A DNA stretch of 11,455 nucleotides from Chromatiales bacterium (GTDB lineage: Bacteria > Pseudomonadota > Gammaproteobacteria > Steroidobacterales > GCA-2729495). This document shows, piece by piece, positions 1 to 7,434 of the stretch (position 1 is its first letter; each line of letters starts with the position of its first letter). A program made the translations under genes and the position numbers. The notes under the pieces are model-generated. The model was not told the DNA's origin. It saw only the letters and a list, made by a program, of their open reading frames with translations, and ran no database searches. The stretch lies in contig JAUWKW010000023.1 of the NCBI GenBank assembly GCA_030614035.1, positions 1 to 11,455 on the forward strand, given 5' to 3'.

Positions 1-453
1 GGTGAAATGCGCGACCTGGAAACGATAAGCATCGCCGTGACGGCCGCCGAGATGGGCATCCTCGTTATGGGCACCTTGCACACGAATGGCGCGGCCCCGA
101 CGGTAGACAGAATCGTGAATGTTTTTCCCCCGGACAAGCAGGCGCATGTTCGAACCATGCTGGCCACTTCGATTCGCGGAGTCGTTTCGCAACAACTGAT
201 ACCCCGCAAAGACAAAACAGGCCGAATAGCTGTCCTGGAGATACTGATCAACACTCCGGCGGTGGGCAACCTGATCCGCCAGGGCAAGATCGATCAACTC
301 GAGACTGCCATGCAAGGCGCGCGCCAACTCGGGATGATTACGATGGATACATCGCTACGCGATCTATTCGACAAAAGTCTTATCACCGGCAAAGATGCCT
401 ACCACGCCTGCAACGACAAACGTAAATTCGAGCCATACAAGACCATGACCTGA
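1..453 (+). CDS. pilT: Type IV pilus retraction ATPase, PilT-like (3' part)
   Basis: This is the C-terminal part of a PilT/PilU-family secretion ATPase, the cytoplasmic hexameric motor that depolymerises type IV pili and drives twitching. The 5' end lies outside the window. The visible reading frame begins at base 1 with GEMRDLET, the Walker B/Asp-Glu region of the family, followed by the His box GTLHTNGA and the VDRIVNVFPPDKQ stretch. A TPAVGNLIRQ segment sits where PilT carries its AIRNLIRE retraction motif, and LGMITMDTSL matches the PilT end region. The AIRNLIRE-like segment and the GTLHT box favour PilT over PilU, although the motif is not canonical (AVGNLIRQ). The frame ends at TGA 451-453. 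A PilT paralogue with a different role is possible because the N-terminal PAS-like domain and Walker A are not visible. Confidence 0.88.
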   Translation, partial: GEMRDLETISIAVTAAEMGILVMGTLHTNGAAPTVDRIVNVFPPDKQAHVRTMLATSIRGVVSQQLIPRKDKTGRIAVLEILINTPAVGNLIRQGKIDQLETAMQGARQLGMITMDTSLRDLFDKSLITGKDAYHACNDKRKFEPYKTMT

Positions 454-762
454 CATCCCGGCAGGTCCAGCTGCAGTCAGCTACAGCTGAAAAAAATCCC
501 CAATCACGACGCCGTACAGAGCCGTTGCGCTCTATGCCTCGGTTCGGCTATGCCTGGTAATCAGGCTATTATCCGGCTGTCCTGGAGCTGTTGAACTGAC
601 TGCCTATTACGATGGTTTGCGCCTGGGATCAGCACGAACCACCGCTGCTGCGGTTTCGCCCGGCGGTTCCTGTTAACCTTGCGGCGCGTCCGGGTGACCG
701 GACAGGTCTGACTGGCCGTCATGGAGGATCCCCCCGGACGTCTCGCCTGGCGCCGTAATGCG
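454..762. other. Non-coding gap between pilT and metG
   Basis: I found no convincing gene in these 309 bases. Visible elements are a CAGCTG/CAGCTG inverted repeat (468-473 with 484-489) followed by a run of A, which is the wrong base for a forward terminator, and two small hairpins: AGAGC/GCTCT at 518-533 and GCCTG/CAGGC at 552-566. TATTAT at 567-572 resembles a -10 box, but the best -35 at a normal distance (TTCGGC, 543-548) is poor. The metG promoter probably lies here, but I cannot place it with certainty. An in-frame ATG at 721 could extend MetG by 14 residues; the extension does not resemble the start of the family. Confidence 0.5.
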
Positions 763-2418
763 ATGGACAAGCACACGAGTAAAATCCTGGTCACCAGCGG
801 ACTGCCGTACGCAAACGGGCCCATCCACCTCGGGCACCTCGTTGAATACATTCAGACGGATATCTGGGTTCGCTTCCAGAGACTCCGGGGTCGCGACTGC
901 ATTTTCGTCTGCGGCAGCGATGCTCATGGCACCCCCATCATGCTGCAAGCCCGGGAAGAGGGCATCAGCGCCGAGGAAATGGTGGTGACGTATCAACAAG
1001 AACACCAGCGTGATCTCGGCCGGTTCATGGTCGAGTTTGACAATTTTTACACCACCCACTCCGAGGAGAACCGCGAGCTCGTAGAAGAGATCTACCATCG
1101 CCTGACGGAACGCAATCTGATCGAACGTCGCGTGATTGAGCAGGCCTATGACGAAGAGGCAGGAATGTTCCTGCCCGATCGCTTCATTCGGGGCACCTGC
1201 CCGGTCTGTGGTGCCGAGGACCAGTACGGAGACAGCTGCGAGGTGTGTGGCGCCACCTACTCACCCGGAGAAATCCGCGATCCGAAGTCGATACTCAGTG
1301 GTGCGCCGCCAGTGTTGAAGGAATCTGAGCACGTGTTCTTCCGCCTCGGAGAGTTCGAAGCAATGCTCAAGAACTGGACGGCCAATGGGGCAGTCGACAC
1401 CGGCGTCGCGCGGAAGCTCGACGAGTGGTTCGACGCCGGACTGAGGGATTGGGACATATCACGCGACGCACCGTACTTCGGGTTTCAGATTCCGGATACC
1501 GAAGACAAGTTTTTCTATGTCTGGCTGGATGCCCCGGTTGGTTACCTGGCCAGCTTCAAGAACCTCTGCGACAGTCGGACTGACCTGAATTTTGAGGAGT
1601 ATTTCGAACCTGGCAGTCAAACCGAGCTGTACCACTTTATCGGCAAGGACATTATCTATTTCCACGCCTTGTTTTGGCCCGCCGTTCTCGAAGGCGCGAA
1701 ATACCGGCTGCCCACCGCCATATTCGCGCACGGGTTCCTGACCGTAAACGGGCAGAAGATGTCCAAGTCTCGGGGCACTTTTATATCGGCAGCTGCCTAC
1801 CTGGAACACCTCGATCCGGAATACCTGCGTTATTACTACGCAGTCAAACTTGGTTCAGGCATCGAGGATATCGATCTGAACCTGGATGATTTCGTCGCGC
1901 GCACGAATTCGGACCTGGTGGGCAAGCTCGTCAATATTGCCAGCCGCTGCGCCGGCTTCATCTCAAAGAACTTTGATGGCCGGCTGTCGGATCAGTTGGA
2001 AAACCCGGCGTTGCAGGAAGAATTTGTTAACGCTGCAGTATCCATCGAAGCTTGCTATGAGCACCGGCAGTATTCCAAAGCCACCCGGGAAATTATGAAA
2101 CTCGCTGACCGTGCCAATCAATATATTGACGAACGCAAGCCCTGGGTGCTCGCGCGGAACGAGAAAACGGCTGCCGAGGTGCAGAACGTCTGCACCCAGG
2201 GCCTCAATCTGTTCCGCGTGCTGATGATCTATCTGAAACCCGTACTGCCGGAACTGGCGAAGAAAACCGAGGAATTCCTGGGCATCGATGCCTTGAGTTG
2301 GGCCGATCTCGCGGAACCGGTGCTTGGTCGCTCGATTCAGCCATACCGGCCAATGATGCTCCGGGTGGATGACAAGGCCGTGAGCGCCTTAGTCGAAGCG
2401 TTACAGGAACCAGCATGA
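763..2418 (+). CDS. metG: Methionyl-tRNA synthetase, short form
   Basis: This cytoplasmic class I enzyme charges tRNA-Met with methionine using ATP. The 551-residue product starts [23 protein letters not shown] (residues 22-25) is the HIGH motif and KMSKS is at 332-336. A zinc knuckle has C146, C149, C159 and C162, as in the E. coli-type subgroup. The segment [15 protein letters not shown] and the anticodon-binding helical region are also present. I chose ATG 763 over ATG 721 because the family begins a few residues before the KILVTS strand; neither start has a strong Shine-Dalgarno. E. coli MetG is about 677 residues. This protein ends where the linker to the C-terminal Trbp111/EMAP-like tRNA-binding and dimerisation domain would begin, so that domain is absent. 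The TGA overlaps an ATG in the ATGA arrangement, and rsxA follows after 53 bases. Confidence 0.95.
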   Translation: MDKHTSKILVTSGLPYANGPIHLGHLVEYIQTDIWVRFQRLRGRDCIFVCGSDAHGTPIMLQAREEGISAEEMVVTYQQEHQRDLGRFMVEFDNFYTTHSEENRELVEEIYHRLTERNLIERRVIEQAYDEEAGMFLPDRFIRGTCPVCGAEDQYGDSCEVCGATYSPGEIRDPKSILSGAPPVLKESEHVFFRLGEFEAMLKNWTANGAVDTGVARKLDEWFDAGLRDWDISRDAPYFGFQIPDTEDKFFYVWLDAPVGYLASFKNLCDSRTDLNFEEYFEPGSQTELYHFIGKDIIYFHALFWPAVLEGAKYRLPTAIFAHGFLTVNGQKMSKSRGTFISAAAYLEHLDPEYLRYYYAVKLGSGIEDIDLNLDDFVARTNSDLVGKLVNIASRCAGFISKNFDGRLSDQLENPALQEEFVNAAVSIEACYEHRQYSKATREIMKLADRANQYIDERKPWVLARNEKTAAEVQNVCTQGLNLFRVLMIYLKPVLPELAKKTEEFLGIDALSWADLAEPVLGRSIQPYRPMMLRVDDKAVSALVEALQEPA

Positions 2419-2441
2419 ACGATTCACGCTGCCAACGCTGA
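2404..2441 (+). other. Mini-ORF 1 overlapping the metG stop
   Basis: An ATG at 2415 overlaps the metG TGA (ATGA) and opens an eight-codon frame encoding MNDSRCQR, which stops at 2439-2441. An AGGAA at 2404-2408, inside metG, lies six bases upstream at normal ribosome-binding distance. It may let ribosomes ending metG re-initiate and carry on towards rsxA. It could equally be chance, since a frame this short has little statistical weight. Confidence 0.3.
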
Positions 2442-2475
2442 GAAGGCAGAAGCCATGAATCGCCGTATGCCATGA
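2441..2475 (+). promoter_or_regulatory. Ribosome-binding site and mini-ORF 2 coupled to rsxA
   Basis: AGAAGG at 2441-2446 is the best Shine-Dalgarno-like sequence before rsxA. It lies eight bases before ATG 2455 but 25 bases before the rsxA ATG at 2472. ATG 2455 opens a six-codon frame (MNRRMP) whose TGA at 2473-2475 overlaps the rsxA ATG in an ATGA arrangement. The rsxA start itself has no nearby Shine-Dalgarno and no usable in-frame start upstream before a stop at 2439. This suggests that rsxA is translated by coupling to the leader frame. This is inference from spacing only. Confidence 0.4.
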
Positions 2476-3053
2476 CCGACCTGATCCTGATCATTATTGC
2501 CACGGTGCTGGTTAACAACCTCGTGCTAACCAAATTTCTGGGGCTGTGTCCGTTGCTGGGGGCCAGCAACAAATTCGAAACCGCGGTGGGAATGTCGCTG
2601 GCGACGACCTTTGTGCTGACCCTGGCGGCGGCCGTGAGCTACCTCGTTGACCGGTACCTGCTCGTGCCGTTAGACATCGAATACCTGCGCTTGATTTCAT
2701 TCATTGTAATTATCGCCGCAGTCGTACAGTTCACCGAGACCGTGATTCGCCGCTCGAGCCCGATGCTGCACCAGGTCCTGGGACTGTTTGTGCCATTGAT
2801 TACGACCAACTGCGCAGTGCTCGGCATTGCCCTGCTCAATGCCCAGCGGAGCGTGAGCTTTTTGCAAGCCGTCGCGTATGGCATCGGCGGGGGCCTGGGT
2901 TTCAGCCTGGTCATGGTGCTGTTTTCGGGTGTGCGCGAGCGACTCGATTTCGCCGATGTCCCGATGCCGTTCCGCGGCACTGCGATTGCCTTGCTAACAG
3001 CGGGCATGGCAGCGCTGGGGTTTATTGGTTTCACCGGACTGGTACAGGAATAA
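2472..3053 (+). CDS. rsxA: Rsx/Rnf electron transport complex subunit A
   Basis: This integral inner-membrane subunit belongs to the Rnf/Rsx complex, which moves electrons between NADH, ferredoxin-like carriers and downstream acceptors together with ion translocation. In E. coli the complex keeps SoxR reduced. At 193 residues it has exactly the length of E. coli RsxA. Family segments include [19 protein letters not shown] near the N-terminus, [14 protein letters not shown] in the middle, [16 protein letters not shown] (each half of the RsxA/RsxE/NqrD/NqrE fold carries one conserved Cys, here in LGLCP and TTNCA), and [18 protein letters not shown] near the end. About six hydrophobic segments are apparent. 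The start MTDLILIII matches the family and no other in-frame start is available. Its stop lies one base before rsxB. Confidence 0.96.
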   Translation: MTDLILIIIATVLVNNLVLTKFLGLCPLLGASNKFETAVGMSLATTFVLTLAAAVSYLVDRYLLVPLDIEYLRLISFIVIIAAVVQFTETVIRRSSPMLHQVLGLFVPLITTNCAVLGIALLNAQRSVSFLQAVAYGIGGGLGFSLVMVLFSGVRERLDFADVPMPFRGTAIALLTAGMAALGFIGFTGLVQE

Positions 3054-3054
3054 C

Positions 3055-3576
3055 ATGGTCGCTGGCTTGCTGGTAATGGCGTTCCTTTCGGGCTTGCTCG
3101 GAATTGTCCTGGTTATCAGCGCCAGACGCCTGCCGGCTGACACGATGACCGTGGTGGATCAGGTTAATGGTGTGCTGCCGCATACTCAGTGCGGACGCTG
3201 CGGATACTCCGGGTGCCGACCGTATGCCACAGCCATTGCCGCCGGCGAAGCCGACATTAACCAATGCCCGCCGGGCGGTGACGAGGTGATTGTCGCACTC
3301 AGTCAATTACTGGGCCGTCCAGCCAAAGCCCTGGATGAGAGTTTCGGGCTGGCCGGACCCCCGATCGTGGCCGTGGTGGACGAGGATATCTGTATTGGCT
3401 GTGCTCGTTGCCTCGATGCGTGTCCCGTCGATGCTATTCTCGGCGCAGCAAAGTTCACGCATACGGTCATCGCGAACGAGTGCACCGGCTGCGAATTGTG
3501 TATTCCCGCCTGCCCGGTCGATTGCATAACAGTTACGGAAAACACGAGCCAGCTCGATGCCCGTGCCGCACACTAA
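3055..3576 (+). CDS. rsxB: Rsx/Rnf iron-sulfur subunit B
   Basis: RsxB is the membrane-anchored iron-sulfur subunit that carries electrons within the Rnf/Rsx complex. The 173-residue product has an N-terminal hydrophobic anchor (about residues 3-22). A [4Fe-4S] domain follows with C46, C49, C54 and C71 in the pattern CGRCGYSGCRPYA...QCPPGG, then two ferredoxin motifs, C113/C116/C119/C123 and C143/C146/C149/C153. All expected cysteines are present, so the protein should hold three [4Fe-4S] clusters. ATG 3055 is preferred over an in-frame start at 3025 because it follows the rsxA stop by one base, has AGGA at 3046-3049 five bases upstream, and gives the family N-terminus. Confidence 0.96.
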   Translation: MVAGLLVMAFLSGLLGIVLVISARRLPADTMTVVDQVNGVLPHTQCGRCGYSGCRPYATAIAAGEADINQCPPGGDEVIVALSQLLGRPAKALDESFGLAGPPIVAVVDEDICIGCARCLDACPVDAILGAAKFTHTVIANECTGCELCIPACPVDCITVTENTSQLDARAAH

Positions 3577-3597
3577 AGATCGATCGATACACCGACC

Positions 3598-5142
3598 ATG
3601 ACGAACGGCCGGACGTCCAACCAGGCACTCCCGCTGCCCGCATGGGGTATCCGCCTGGAGTCCCGGAAAGTCGATTCAGAAACAGGGGCAATAAAAAAGA
3701 TGCCGCCGCCGGGCGAGTTGATCGTTGCGCTGAAACAAAATATCGGTGTACCAGCGGAAACCATTGTTCAACCGGGCGAACGGGTACTCAAAGGCCAACC
3801 CATTGCAATCGCCTCACGCTGGGGACTCAGTGTGGCGGTTCACGCACCGACCTCCGGGGCCGTTATGGCGATCGAGGAGCGGCCGATTCCGGTCGCCGGA
3901 GGCGGCACCGGGGAAAGCGTAATTATTGAACCGGACGGCAAGGAAGAACGTTACGCCGGTTATGTCGCGCAAATGAACTCAAAGCGGCTGCCGCCGCCTC
4001 AAATCCGCAACGAAATCATGGAGGCCGGCATCGTTGGTATGGGTGGCGCCCTGTTTCCCACTGCGACCAAGCTCAATCCTGGATCCGGCATTCAGGCACT
4101 GATTCTGAACGGCGTGGAATGCGAGCCGTATATCAGTGCCGACAATGCGCTGCTGACCGAGCGTTCGGACCAGGTGTTGCGGGGCGCTGCCATCATGCTG
4201 GCTGCCCTGGATTGCGACGAGTGTTTGGTGGCAGTCAAAGCCGATATGGCCGAGGCCCAGGCCGCAGTGCAGGCAGCGATCGATGCCCTGGGCGACGATC
4301 GCATAAGCCTGGTGGTAGTGCCGGCGTTCTATCCGGCCGGAGGTGAACGGCAGCTGATCGAACTGATCACCGGGAAGGAAGTACAAGCTGGCGGACTGCC
4401 ATGGGATGTTGGCGTGGTGTGCCAAAACGTTGGTACCGCCGCTGCGGTGGCAAAATTTTTTGACGAAGGCGAGCCCCTGATATCCCGCATTGTCACGGTG
4501 ACCGGCGACGGTGTCGGGACAGCCGCAAACATAGAGGTCATGATTGGCACACCGATCGTGGATCTGGTCGAGTTTGCAGGCGGATACACCGACGATGCCG
4601 CAGGGCTGGTGATGGGCGGACCGATGATGGGATTTTCCCTGCCGCACGATCAACTCCCGGTTACCAAGGCGACAAACTGTATTCTCGTCGCAGGTCAGGC
4701 GGAGCTGGATCCGTCGGTGCGCGAAATGCCCTGCATTCGCTGCGGAGAATGCGCCCGAGTCTGCCCGGCGGCCCTGATGCCACAGCAGTTACTCGCGTTG
4801 GCGCGGGGGCCCGATTACGAAGCACTGGAATCGCAGGGGCTACAGGATTGCATCCAGTGCGGCTGCTGTGACTACGTTTGCCCGAGCTATATCCCGTTGA
4901 CCAGCCGGTTCATAGAGGCCAAACAAGGCTTGTGGGAGAATCACCTTGTTTCGCAACGGTCCGCGTTGGCTTTACGCCGTTTTGATGCACGCGGTGAACG
5001 GCTGGAACGACGCGAATCGGATCGAAGCGATGAACTGCAAAGACAGGTCGACGAGATTGGGCCGGCGGGCGAAATCGACGCGGATGCGCTGCGCCAGCTC
5101 AAGCAGCGAGTGAAGAGCAAGAAACCCGGGGACAAAACCTGA
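3598..5142 (+). CDS. rsxC: Rsx/Rnf NADH-binding subunit C
   Basis: RsxC is the peripheral subunit thought to accept electrons from NADH through FMN and pass them to iron-sulfur centres. In the 514-residue product the N-terminal region has the RnfC-type barrel-sandwich fold (around PPPGELIVALKQ and HAPTSGAVMAIEE). A Gly-rich segment GIVGMGGALFP spans 144-154 and NGVECEPY spans 171-178. GGPMMGFSL follows, and two [4Fe-4S] motifs start at C379 (CIRCGECARVCP) and C418 (CIQCGCCDYVCP). It is shorter than E. coli RsxC (about 740 residues) because the long Ala/Lys/Gln-rich C-terminal tail is reduced to a charged, probably helical stretch of roughly 60 residues. It starts 21 bases after rsxB, with no strong Shine-Dalgarno in the gap. 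Confidence 0.95.
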   Translation: MTNGRTSNQALPLPAWGIRLESRKVDSETGAIKKMPPPGELIVALKQNIGVPAETIVQPGERVLKGQPIAIASRWGLSVAVHAPTSGAVMAIEERPIPVAGGGTGESVIIEPDGKEERYAGYVAQMNSKRLPPPQIRNEIMEAGIVGMGGALFPTATKLNPGSGIQALILNGVECEPYISADNALLTERSDQVLRGAAIMLAALDCDECLVAVKADMAEAQAAVQAAIDALGDDRISLVVVPAFYPAGGERQLIELITGKEVQAGGLPWDVGVVCQNVGTAAAVAKFFDEGEPLISRIVTVTGDGVGTAANIEVMIGTPIVDLVEFAGGYTDDAAGLVMGGPMMGFSLPHDQLPVTKATNCILVAGQAELDPSVREMPCIRCGECARVCPAALMPQQLLALARGPDYEALESQGLQDCIQCGCCDYVCPSYIPLTSRFIEAKQGLWENHLVSQRSALALRRFDARGERLERRESDRSDELQRQVDEIGPAGEIDADALRQLKQRVKSKKPGDKT

Positions 5143-5168
5143 TGGCCCGTCCCAATTAGGGCGCACAC

Positions 5169-6206
5169 GTGAAATTCGCAAGTAACGCCGCCCCACACTG
5201 GCTCGGCGCAGAAAGTGTGGCCGTGCTGATGCGTCAGGTGCTGTATGCACTTGTGCCAGCCCTGATCGTGTTGGTCTGGTTTTTCGGCGCCGGAATCATA
5301 TTGAATATTCTGGTCGCTGCTGTCGTAGCGCTGGGCTCCGAAGCACTGGTTTTGCGTATCAGAAAACGCCCGGTCGGGTTGTTCATCAGCGACTATAGCG
5401 CCCTCGTCACGGCGGTCCTGCTGGCCATGTCTCTGCCGCCGTTGACGCCATGGTGGATAACTGCGACTGGAACGGTCTTCGCCATTGTGTTCGCCAAACA
5501 CCTCTACGGCGGCCTTGGCTATAACGTTTTCAACCCGGCCATGGTCGGGTATGCCGTTTTACTGGTCTCTTTCCCGGAAGACATGGCTGCCTGGCCGCTA
5601 CCGCGCAACATCACCCCCGATCAGCAAACGCTGAGTCTGTTCACTGTGCTGCAGTATTGGGCAACGGGTTCGGTGCCAGCCGATGTCACTGTCGATGCGC
5701 TTAGCGCAGCGACCCCGCTGAATTCCGTCAAGGGACAGCTGGGCATGATGAGAACCATGCCAGAGATCGTCGGCGATCCGTTGTTTGGAAATCTCGCGGG
5801 ACACGGCTGGGAATGGATCAATGCGGCTACCGCGCTGGGCGGCGGGTGGCTGCTGTACCGGCGAATCATTCGATGGCAGATACCGACCGCAATGCTCGCT
5901 GGCCTGCTGGCACCGGCTTTGGTCTTTTATATAGTAGATCCGGCTACGCACCCATCGCCGGCTTTCCACTTGCTCAGCGGAGGAACAATGCTTGGCATAT
6001 TTTTTATCGCGACCGACCCTGTATCAGCGGCTGCAAGCAATCGAGGCCGATTAATCTACGGCCTCGGAATTGGCATCATTACCTACGTGATTCGAAACTG
6101 GGGCGCATACCCCGACGGAATTGCATTTGCAGTCCTCTTGATGAACCTGGCAGTCCCCGTGATCGATCGGTACACGCGCCCCAGGATCTACGGGCACGGG
6201 GCCTGA
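5169..6206 (+). CDS. rsxD: Rsx/Rnf FMN-carrying membrane subunit D
   Basis: RsxD is the polytopic inner-membrane subunit, related to NqrB, which carries a covalently bound FMN and takes part in ion translocation. The 345-residue product has many hydrophobic helices. Family segments are FAKHLYGGLGYNVFNPAMVG (about 108-127), HLLSGGTMLGIFFIATDPVSA, NRGRLIYG, YPDGIAFAVLLMN and the end PRIYGHGA. The flavinylation motif DALSAATPL places the FMN acceptor at T182, matching the position of E. coli T187. The start is GTG at 5169, with AGGG at 5158-5161 as a possible ribosome-binding site and an N-terminus of family-like length. ApbE would be needed to attach FMN; it is not in the window. Confidence 0.95.
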   Translation: MKFASNAAPHWLGAESVAVLMRQVLYALVPALIVLVWFFGAGIILNILVAAVVALGSEALVLRIRKRPVGLFISDYSALVTAVLLAMSLPPLTPWWITATGTVFAIVFAKHLYGGLGYNVFNPAMVGYAVLLVSFPEDMAAWPLPRNITPDQQTLSLFTVLQYWATGSVPADVTVDALSAATPLNSVKGQLGMMRTMPEIVGDPLFGNLAGHGWEWINAATALGGGWLLYRRIIRWQIPTAMLAGLLAPALVFYIVDPATHPSPAFHLLSGGTMLGIFFIATDPVSAAASNRGRLIYGLGIGIITYVIRNWGAYPDGIAFAVLLMNLAVPVIDRYTRPRIYGHGA

Positions 6207-6208
6207 AC

Positions 6209-6868
6209 ATGGACACCGGGTCTTCCGAGGGTCTCCCAGGCATGCGATTGTTGATCCCGGTGTTGTCGCTGGTATTGCTTGCCGCGTTGGGCGCTGCGTT
6301 GATTTCCGCTACTGACCGATTAACTCGCAAGCGAGTCGCCGAAAATGAAGCGGCGCAAATCATGAAAGTTCTCGGCGCCTTACTGCCCGAGGGTGGCTAC
6401 GACAACTCACCGCATCTCGACGTGATCACCTTGACTGGCGCCAAACTACCCGGAAGTAACGCGGTGCTGCCGGTGTACCGAGCGCGCCTCGCGGGCGAGC
6501 CGGTGGCCGCGATACTGACGGTGATTGCTCCGGGCGGCTACGTCGGTTCCATCCGGCTACTGGTCGGTATCCGGGCAGATGGAACAATCAGTGGTGTCCG
6601 GGCGCTGGAACACCGGGAAACGCCGGGGCTGGGCGACAGTATCGAAACAGCGCGTTCGGACTGGATTCGAATGTTTGACGGCCGCTCGATCGCGGACCCG
6701 GCTCCGGCAGCATGGCTGACGCGGCGCAACGGTGGCGACTTCGATCAGATCAGCGGGGCAACAGTGACGAGTCGGGCAGTCGTCGAGGCGGTTCGTGACG
6801 CATTGATATTTTTTGCCGAGAATCGGGACATGCTGTTTAGCACGCCCGTTGACCGGGAAACACCCTGA
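6209..6868 (+). CDS. rsxG: Rsx/Rnf FMN-carrying subunit G
   Basis: RsxG, related to NqrC, is anchored by one N-terminal helix and exposes a periplasmic FMN-binding domain with covalent FMN. In the 219-residue product the anchor is near residues 12-34. EHRETPGLGD matches E. coli EHHETPGLGD, and GGDFDQISGATVTS (ending about residue 188) is the flavinylation site, with T185 as the expected acceptor. It begins two bases after rsxD. ATG 6242 is a serious alternative start: GAGGG at 6227-6231 lies ten bases upstream and the resulting 208 residues are closer to the 206 of E. coli RsxG. rsxE normally follows but is absent here. Confidence 0.95.
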   Translation: MDTGSSEGLPGMRLLIPVLSLVLLAALGAALISATDRLTRKRVAENEAAQIMKVLGALLPEGGYDNSPHLDVITLTGAKLPGSNAVLPVYRARLAGEPVAAILTVIAPGGYVGSIRLLVGIRADGTISGVRALEHRETPGLGDSIETARSDWIRMFDGRSIADPAPAAWLTRRNGGDFDQISGATVTSRAVVEAVRDALIFFAENRDMLFSTPVDRETP

Positions 6869-6870
6869 AG

Positions 6871-6892
6871 ATACCAGGCGCCTACTTGGTAT
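6871..6892. terminator. Possible hairpin between convergent genes
   Basis: ATACCA (6871-6876) and TGGTAT (6887-6892) form a six-base inverted repeat with a ten-base loop. It spans the 13-base gap between the rsxG stop and the stop of the opposite-strand gene and extends into the latter. There is no T run on either side, so it is not a standard intrinsic terminator. It may act as a weak bidirectional stop or mRNA end structure, or be chance. Confidence 0.25.
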
Positions 6893-7385
6893 AGAACTGT
6901 TTCGTGAACCGGACTGCCAGACGACGGGTTTCGTTCTCCGGAACCACATCTATATCGAACACCAGGGTTTCCTGGTGGCTGACCGCGAATTCGCCGATGT
7001 AGTAAATGGCATCCTGCTCGGTCACCTTGCGCATGTCGATCGACCGGTACTGGCCGGCCAGGTTTGCTGCAGCAACCTTGACCGCGCCCGCCCAGGGCTG
7101 GTCCTCCTGGGTCTCAAGTTTTTTCAATACCACGACGTTCAACATGCCACGATTGTCGCTGCGCACGATACCGGCTGACTGGGCCACCTCGGCCGGCAGT
7201 TGATTCGTCCCAAGGGCGTTGACGTGCAAAACGTAGGCGCCGAAATCCTTGTAGTTCTCATAGTCCGCCAGGCTGATACGCTCTTCCGAAAGCGTGCCAA
7301 CACCTTCATCGACGCGCTCGCATGAAGACAGCCCCATCGCTGCAATCAAAACCGCGAATAATATTTTCCTAGATGCCGTGTCCAT
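6882..7385 (-). CDS. DUF4426-type putative lipoprotein
   Basis: The 167-residue product (from ATG 7385) has a short basic start (MDTASRK), a hydrophobic segment and a lipobox-like LSSC, so it is probably a lipoprotein with the mature protein beginning at that cysteine. The body matches my recollection of the DUF4426 family: FGAYVLHVNALGTNQL, AGIVRSDNRGMLNVVVLKK, QYRSIDMRKV, DAIYYIGEF and LVFDIDV. The family has no established function that I know of. A GTG at 7391 is an alternative start. AGGGAG at 7396-7401 is ten bases from the ATG and four from the GTG, so the ATG is slightly favoured. It lies downstream of actF on the same strand after a gap of about 130 bases and converges with rsxG. I cannot say whether it belongs to the ACIII operon. 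Confidence 0.8.
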   Translation of the reverse strand: MDTASRKILFAVLIAAMGLSSCERVDEGVGTLSEERISLADYENYKDFGAYVLHVNALGTNQLPAEVAQSAGIVRSDNRGMLNVVVLKKLETQEDQPWAGAVKVAAANLAGQYRSIDMRKVTEQDAIYYIGEFAVSHQETLVFDIDVVPENETRRLAVRFTKQFYTK

Positions 7386-7395
7386 CGACACCAGT

Positions 7396-7434
7396 CTCCC
7401 TTATCGTCCCGGACGTTGGGTCCCGGCTACTATA
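7396..7434 (-). promoter_or_regulatory. Possible -10 box and ribosome-binding site for the DUF4426 gene
   Basis: On the - strand, TATAGT (7434-7429) resembles a sigma70 -10 box 43 bases before ATG 7385, and AGGGAG (7401-7396) is a reasonable Shine-Dalgarno. No good -35 is seen at 16-18 bases. A 7-base inverted repeat, CCCGGCT (7422-7428) and AGCCGGG (7471-7477), flanks the -10 region and the bases upstream of it. If the promoter is real, this gene is not simply the end of the ACIII transcript. Confidence 0.3.

Noticed and set aside
468..497. CAGCTG inverted repeat with A run as a pilT terminator
   Set aside because: The tract after the hairpin is A rather than T on the coding strand, and read from the other strand the T run would come before the hairpin.
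534..560. Mini-ORF MPRFGYAW in the gap before metG as a leader peptide
   Set aside because: No Shine-Dalgarno, no Met-rich codons and far from metG; no support beyond an ATG and a stop.
673..1098. Long open frame on the - strand overlapping the start of metG
   Set aside because: It is the antisense of conserved metG codons, has no recognisable family features and no ribosome-binding site; it is a shadow of a GC-rich gene.
3579..3588. ATCGATCGAT palindrome before rsxC as an operator
   Set aside because: A single short self-complementary run of GATC type inside an operon gap of 21 bases; too likely by chance.
4027..4059. GGALFP in RsxC instead of the E. coli GGAGFP as a possible damaged cofactor site
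   Set aside because: The position after GGA appears variable among RnfC proteins and the rest of the Gly-rich segment is intact.
3979..4653. 224-codon open frame on the - strand inside rsxC
   Set aside because: It lies fully antisense to the conserved RsxC core and its translation is rich in His, Gln and Arg with no family resemblance; shadow frame.
5813..6868. Reading rsxG as a 351-residue protein from an upstream start
   Set aside because: The extra N-terminal part overlaps conserved rsxD in another frame; the family-like product begins at 6209 or 6242.
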